Of a stretch of 64,000 nt of DNA, positions 60,734 through 64,000 are shown piece after piece. The DNA comes from Chloroflexi bacterium bin20. Its GTDB lineage: Bacteria; Chloroflexota; Anaerolineae; Aggregatilineales; Phototrophicaceae. The translations under genes and the position numbers were made by a program. Position 1 is the stretch's first letter. Every line of letters begins with the position of its first letter. The notes below the pieces were generated by a model. It saw only the letters and a program-made list of their open reading frames with translations. It did no database searches and was not told where the DNA came from. Where the stretch lies: the NCBI GenBank assembly GCA_002238485.1, contig MPMG01000003.1, forward strand, positions 62,001-126,000, written 5' to 3'.

Positions 60734-61567
60734 ATGATTCGCCTCAAACGACGCAACACCGCCTGGCTGATCGTGATGGCCATGATCATTGGCTTGGCGC
60801 TGCTGGCGGCGCCGGTGTCGGCGGCTGTGCAACTTTCGTTGATTGGCGCGCTGGCTGTTGCGGTGATCGCTTCTATGATCGAGCTGGGCCCCGAGCGCGA
60901 GACCTTGTTGCAAGTGTTGCATCGGGCGCCTGTACGCCGGCGCATCACCCCCCAGGCGCGTGAAGCAGCAGAGCGAGCGGCCGCGCGCGCAGGCTACTTC
61001 AATCGCAGTGGCATCGTCATGCTGGATATCGGCTTGATCGCCATGCAGACGGGCGCGGAAGGCATGGCCATGCGCCGCACACGCAATATCTCCAAAGACG
61101 ATGATGGCGCGCGCCCCTTCATCACGCTTTTTGTCTTGCCAGAAGAAGCCGAACGCCAAGCCCTGATTCGCTATGAAATCTACAACCATCTGGGCGAAGA
61201 GCAATATGTGCACGAGATGAAAACGTACCTGCGAGAAGGCGAACTGAGCCTGCTCGCCGACCATCACCTGCCGCTGGCGGGCAATCGCGGCGTCGATGGC
61301 AACGGCGACTGGGACCTGCGCGTCTATGTCGACAACAGCCTCATCGGCATGCACAATCTGATGCTGGCGCCGTCGGTGACCGAACGTCGCCGCCGCTTGA
61401 GTGGCGATGCTGATGTGGGCGACGAGCAGCCCAGCCGCCGGCGCAACCTGGCCGATGCCGTCATCGTTGAAGAACCGGAACAACCACAGACTGCCCAGCT
61501 CAAAGACTTGCTGCAACAGCCCAGCCAGCCCAGCCCATCCAGCCGCCGCTCGCTGCGTGGGCGCTAG
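60734..61567 (+). CDS. Membrane-anchored protein of unknown family, paralogue 1
   Basis: 277 residues with two N-terminal hydrophobic segments (NTAWLIVMAMIIGLALLAAP and VQLSLIGALAVAVIASMIEL). The soluble part contains IVMLDIGLIAMQTG, ARPFITLFVLPEEA, YLREGELSLLADHHLP and DWDLRVYVDNSLIG. These segments align with the next gene. TACAAT is at 60696-60701, 32 bases before the ATG at 60734, which I prefer over an ATG at 60704 that would be almost at the transcription start. Function unknown. Confidence 0.75.
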   Translation: MIRLKRRNTAWLIVMAMIIGLALLAAPVSAAVQLSLIGALAVAVIASMIELGPERETLLQVLHRAPVRRRITPQAREAAERAAARAGYFNRSGIVMLDIGLIAMQTGAEGMAMRRTRNISKDDDGARPFITLFVLPEEAERQALIRYEIYNHLGEEQYVHEMKTYLREGELSLLADHHLPLAGNRGVDGNGDWDLRVYVDNSLIGMHNLMLAPSVTERRRRLSGDADVGDEQPSRRRNLADAVIVEEPEQPQTAQLKDLLQQPSQPSPSSRRSLRGR

Positions 61568-61586
61568 ATCGAACAAAGGCAGGCGC

Positions 61587-62414
61587 ATGTCGGACAACCG
61601 CAACACCTGGTTTCTCGCCTTTATCTTGATGGCCTTGGGCGCGGTTGCCTTGCTGGGCAACAGCTTCCCCGTCATCCTGGTGCTGCTGGGTTTGCTCTTC
61701 CTGGTGCGCCAGTTCGACAGCGAAGACAGCAGCAGCAACCTCAGCAACAGCGCCGCCGCCGACCGCTACGATTACAGCTATCCTTACGAGCAAGACGAAG
61801 ACGAAGACGACTACGAGATCTTTCATCAGCAACCAGCCAGCGCCGAACAGCGAGTTTATCGCCATGCCCTCGATTCGGTGATGCGCGTCGGCTTGAATCC
61901 GGACGAAACCGAAGTGCTGGCAGTCGATATTGGCTTGCTCACCACGCGGGGCGACAGCTCGCCGCAAGTTTATCGCACCTGGTCGCTTCCCGATGATATC
62001 GACTACATCCAGCCCTTCGTCCAGCTGCGCGTGCCGATGGAGGCAGTTGGCAATATCCGCTTCGAGATACTTGATGCGCGGGGCGCGCCTGTCTATATCC
62101 ACGAAGATGGCTTCCAGCTGCGACGCGGGCGCAACTTCCTGACGCCCAATACACGCATGCCTCTGCACGATCAGATGGAGCTGGATGGCAAATGGACATT
62201 GCGTATCGTGGCCGATGGCGTCGACATTGCCGAGCATCACTTTGAATATGCCGAAGCTACCAGCGCCAGCATTCGCAGGCACATGGGCGAAGACGGCGAG
62301 ATCAATGCCGAGATGCAAGCGGCTATCGGCGAATCGCGCCCGGGCAAAATGTCGCTCGACGACCTCTTGGCTTTTCAAGATGACGAAAGCGAAAGCCAGC
62401 GCAGCGTCCGCTAA
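61587..62414 (+). CDS. Membrane-anchored protein of unknown family, paralogue 2
   Basis: 275 residues. Two N-terminal membrane segments (TWFLAFILMALGAVALLGNS, FPVILVLLGLLFLVRQF) are followed by a Ser/Asp/Tyr-rich linker and a soluble domain: VLAVDIGLLTTRGD, IQPFVQLRVPMEAVG, FQLRRGRNFLTPNTRMPLHD and KWTLRIVADGVDIAEHHFEY. It matches the preceding protein in order and pattern (VDIG, PF, LRV(Y/V)), so the two are paralogues in one operon, 19 bases apart. Not a family I know. Confidence 0.77.
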   Translation: MSDNRNTWFLAFILMALGAVALLGNSFPVILVLLGLLFLVRQFDSEDSSSNLSNSAAADRYDYSYPYEQDEDEDDYEIFHQQPASAEQRVYRHALDSVMRVGLNPDETEVLAVDIGLLTTRGDSSPQVYRTWSLPDDIDYIQPFVQLRVPMEAVGNIRFEILDARGAPVYIHEDGFQLRRGRNFLTPNTRMPLHDQMELDGKWTLRIVADGVDIAEHHFEYAEATSASIRRHMGEDGEINAEMQAAIGESRPGKMSLDDLLAFQDDESESQRSVR

Positions 62415-62416
62415 TT

Positions 62417-63880
62417 CTACCGCTCCGCCAGCACCAGCACATACGCGCCGACTGTATCGGGGTTGCCTTCGCTGCCGCTGAATCGCCGCGCGCGGATGGT
62501 GTACATGCCGGTTGTCGGCAGCGAGTAGTTGGCGATCAGCGCATTCTGGTTGTTGCCGCCATCATCGTTGCCTGCCACCACCTCCTGCGCATTGTTCAGC
62601 AGTTCCAGATAGGCATCCAGGTTGCCATCGACGCGCGTCATGGAGATGGACACGACTTCGCCGGCGCGTCCATAAAAGACATACAGGTCGTCTGGATTGT
62701 CGGCGCTGATCTGGCCCGTTACGCTGGTGCCATAATTTAATGTGGCGGTATCGGGCGGCAATTCCAAGAAGGGAGTATCCAGAATGTCCAGCGCCAGCCG
62801 AAATTCTCCGCTGGTTGGGCCGGTTGCGCCTTCATACCGTGTGGCGATGATGTGGTAGCGACCGTTTGTGGGGATGCGGTAGTCGGCGATGCGCGCATTC
62901 TGACCTTCGCCGCTGTCATCATCTTCGATCAGCGACTGGAAATCGATATCCGCCAGCGTGACATAGGCATCGAGGTCGCCGCTGCCGCCGCGCTCCAGAT
63001 CGATCGAAACTAGATCGCCCGCCTCGGCTGTGAAGCTGTAATAACGTGAGACATGCTGGTTGTCCAGGCTGCCTATTACACTCTCACCATAGGCAATCGG
63101 CAAGGGTGCCAGGCGGGTGCTGCCGCTGCCGCTGCCCGCCGTTTCTTCCAGCGTGAGCACGAAGCTGCCGGCGCTGTTGTCATAGCGCGTGGCCACGATG
63201 ATATAGGTGCCGCTGCGGGCGATGATCAGCGCGTCGATGACTGCGTTGCGCGTGTCGGCGCCGGTTTGATCGTCATTTTGGGCGATGACGAAGCGCTCGC
63301 CATCGACGACTTGCAGATAGGGGTCGAGCGTGCCCGACGAACGCAGCATGGATATCGTCAGGATGTCGCCTTGCTGCGCCTGGAATGTGTAATAAACCTC
63401 CGGGCTGGCATCGCTGATCGTGCCGATGACCGAGTCGCCATAACGCAAGGTGCTGCCCCGTTCAGACAGCACGCCTTTGCGGTTCAGCCGCAGCGCATAT
63501 TCGCCGATGCTGCTGCCCAGCTGGTATCCGAAGCGCCCGACGATGATGAAATAGCGCCCGGTGCGCGAGATGGTGAAGTCGGTCTGCGCGCCCAGCCCGT
63601 CCGCCGCGTCATCGTGCCACAGCGCCATCTCGCCCGTCTCGTCAAAAACGCTGAGCACAGGGTCCAGGTCGCCGCTGATGGCGCTCAACTCAAAGCCGAT
63701 GACCTCGCCGCGCAGTCCATCCAGGAAGTAGACATCGCGCGGATTGGCATCGTCCAGCTGCCCGCGGATGCTGCCATCCTGGCTGATGCTGGCCGCGTTC
63801 GCTTGCAGGTCGCGCGCTTGCGCGTGGCTGACCAATGGCAGCAGCAGGCTCAGTAACAGCGCATAGATTACCCTAATCAT
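62417..63880 (-). CDS. Secreted protein with four PPC domains
   Basis: 487 residues. The ATG at 63880 begins a signal peptide (MIRVIYALLLSLLLPLVSHAQ). Four pre-peptidase C-terminal (PPC) beta-sandwiches follow, at about 30-130, 140-250, 265-385 and 390-487. Each has the family pattern: a G-x-(I/L) strand, a DVYFLDG or YYTFQAQQGD segment, DLDPVLSVFD or similar, and a last GRYFIIVGR-like strand. PPC domains usually accompany secreted enzymes, but no catalytic domain is present here, so it may be a pure binding or structural protein. The gene ends two bases from the convergent paralogue 2. Confidence 0.92.
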   Translation of the reverse strand: MIRVIYALLLSLLLPLVSHAQARDLQANAASISQDGSIRGQLDDANPRDVYFLDGLRGEVIGFELSAISGDLDPVLSVFDETGEMALWHDDAADGLGAQTDFTISRTGRYFIIVGRFGYQLGSSIGEYALRLNRKGVLSERGSTLRYGDSVIGTISDASPEVYYTFQAQQGDILTISMLRSSGTLDPYLQVVDGERFVIAQNDDQTGADTRNAVIDALIIARSGTYIIVATRYDNSAGSFVLTLEETAGSGSGSTRLAPLPIAYGESVIGSLDNQHVSRYYSFTAEAGDLVSIDLERGGSGDLDAYVTLADIDFQSLIEDDDSGEGQNARIADYRIPTNGRYHIIATRYEGATGPTSGEFRLALDILDTPFLELPPDTATLNYGTSVTGQISADNPDDLYVFYGRAGEVVSISMTRVDGNLDAYLELLNNAQEVVAGNDDGGNNQNALIANYSLPTTGMYTIRARRFSGSEGNPDTVGAYVLVLAER

Positions 63881-63887
63881 GCCATCC

Positions 63888-63893
63888 ATTTTA
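63888..63893 (-). promoter_or_regulatory. -10 box for the PPC gene, probable leaderless transcript
   Basis: TAAAAT on the minus strand ends seven bases before the ATG at 63880. Confidence 0.45.
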
Positions 63894-63933
63894 GCCCATT
63901 TTGCCTTGCCCTACTGGCTGCACGCGCCCGTGA

Positions 63934-63939
63934 TATAAT
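63934..63939 (+). promoter_or_regulatory. -10 box for the last gene in the window
   Basis: TATAAT ends nine bases before the ATG at 63949. Confidence 0.55.
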
Positions 63940-63948
63940 GCGCCTGCT

Positions 63949-64000
63949 ATGATTCTTCCCGCCGATTGGCTGCGCTTGCCAGCTTTATGGTTTTGTCTGC
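63949..64000 (+). CDS. N-terminal fragment of a gene running off the window
   Basis: The frame encodes MILPADWLRLPALWFCL and continues beyond the window. TATAAT just upstream supports a real start. The beginning is hydrophobic, as in a membrane protein, but nothing more can be said. Confidence 0.45.
   Translation, partial: MILPADWLRLPALWFCL

Overview
The window reads as a stretch of chromosome from an uncultured bacterium, most likely a member of the Chloroflexota (Anaerolineae-like). The grounds are the proline/threonine linkers built on TDTPVPTDTP in secreted proteins, the mix of FHA, LytR-CpsA-Psr, CAP-LysM, PPC and VWA proteins, Ugp-type sugar uptake, and moderately high GC. This is an inference from style; there is no rRNA or other marker gene here. 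I found no tRNA, rRNA, CRISPR array or intact transposon. Many genes carry a TACAAT/TATAAT -10 box close to the start codon. In at least five cases it sits only 6-9 bases upstream, which suggests leaderless transcripts.

Left part (1-15.7 kb), mostly minus strand: a huge VWA protein with about 30 copies of a 30-bp Pro/Thr repeat; a DUF2461 protein; a secreted cyclophilin (plus strand); a HEAT-like protein with a malate/lactate dehydrogenase; a class C beta-lactamase-like hydrolase; a sulfatase with a double-FHA protein; an overlapping ATPase + PIN-nuclease pair; and a LytR-CpsA-Psr/DinB pair.

Middle (15.9-36 kb): gatC overlapping a nitrilase; a secreted subtilisin; an ECF-like sigma factor; a CAP-LysM protein divergent from a class IV aminotransferase; glutamine synthetase; glutaminyl cyclotransferase; an ugpBAE-like importer without its ATPase; a MarR regulator with a DrrAB-type exporter; a lactonase with a sugar epimerase; an L,D-transpeptidase divergent from hemCD; and two tandem copies of a small unknown protein.

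Right part (36.8-64 kb): a class A penicillin-binding protein with a WW-like cytoplasmic module; UvrD/PcrA helicase; a tandem family of three secreted cysteine-module proteins ending in an HEACH putative zinc-protease domain, plus a remnant of a further copy; ilvD; a foreign-looking pair encoding a methyltransferase-HNH fusion and an AAA ATPase; coiled-coil proteins next to a duplicated 5' end of a dapA-family gene; a long FAD/Fe-S oxidoreductase; a GNAT enzyme with a DUF58 protein; a DUF4160/DUF2442 pair; an SDR divergent from a Rieske oxygenase; paralogous membrane proteins; and a four-PPC-domain protein.

The most unusual content is the HEACH/cysteine-module array (42.8-46.5 kb), the methyltransferase-HNH + ATPase pair (48.3-51.2 kb), the ATPase + PIN pair (11.7-13.5 kb), the tandem unknown pair (36.0-36.8 kb), and a dispersed composite intergenic repeat near 9.4, 15.8, 18.5 and 19.4 kb.
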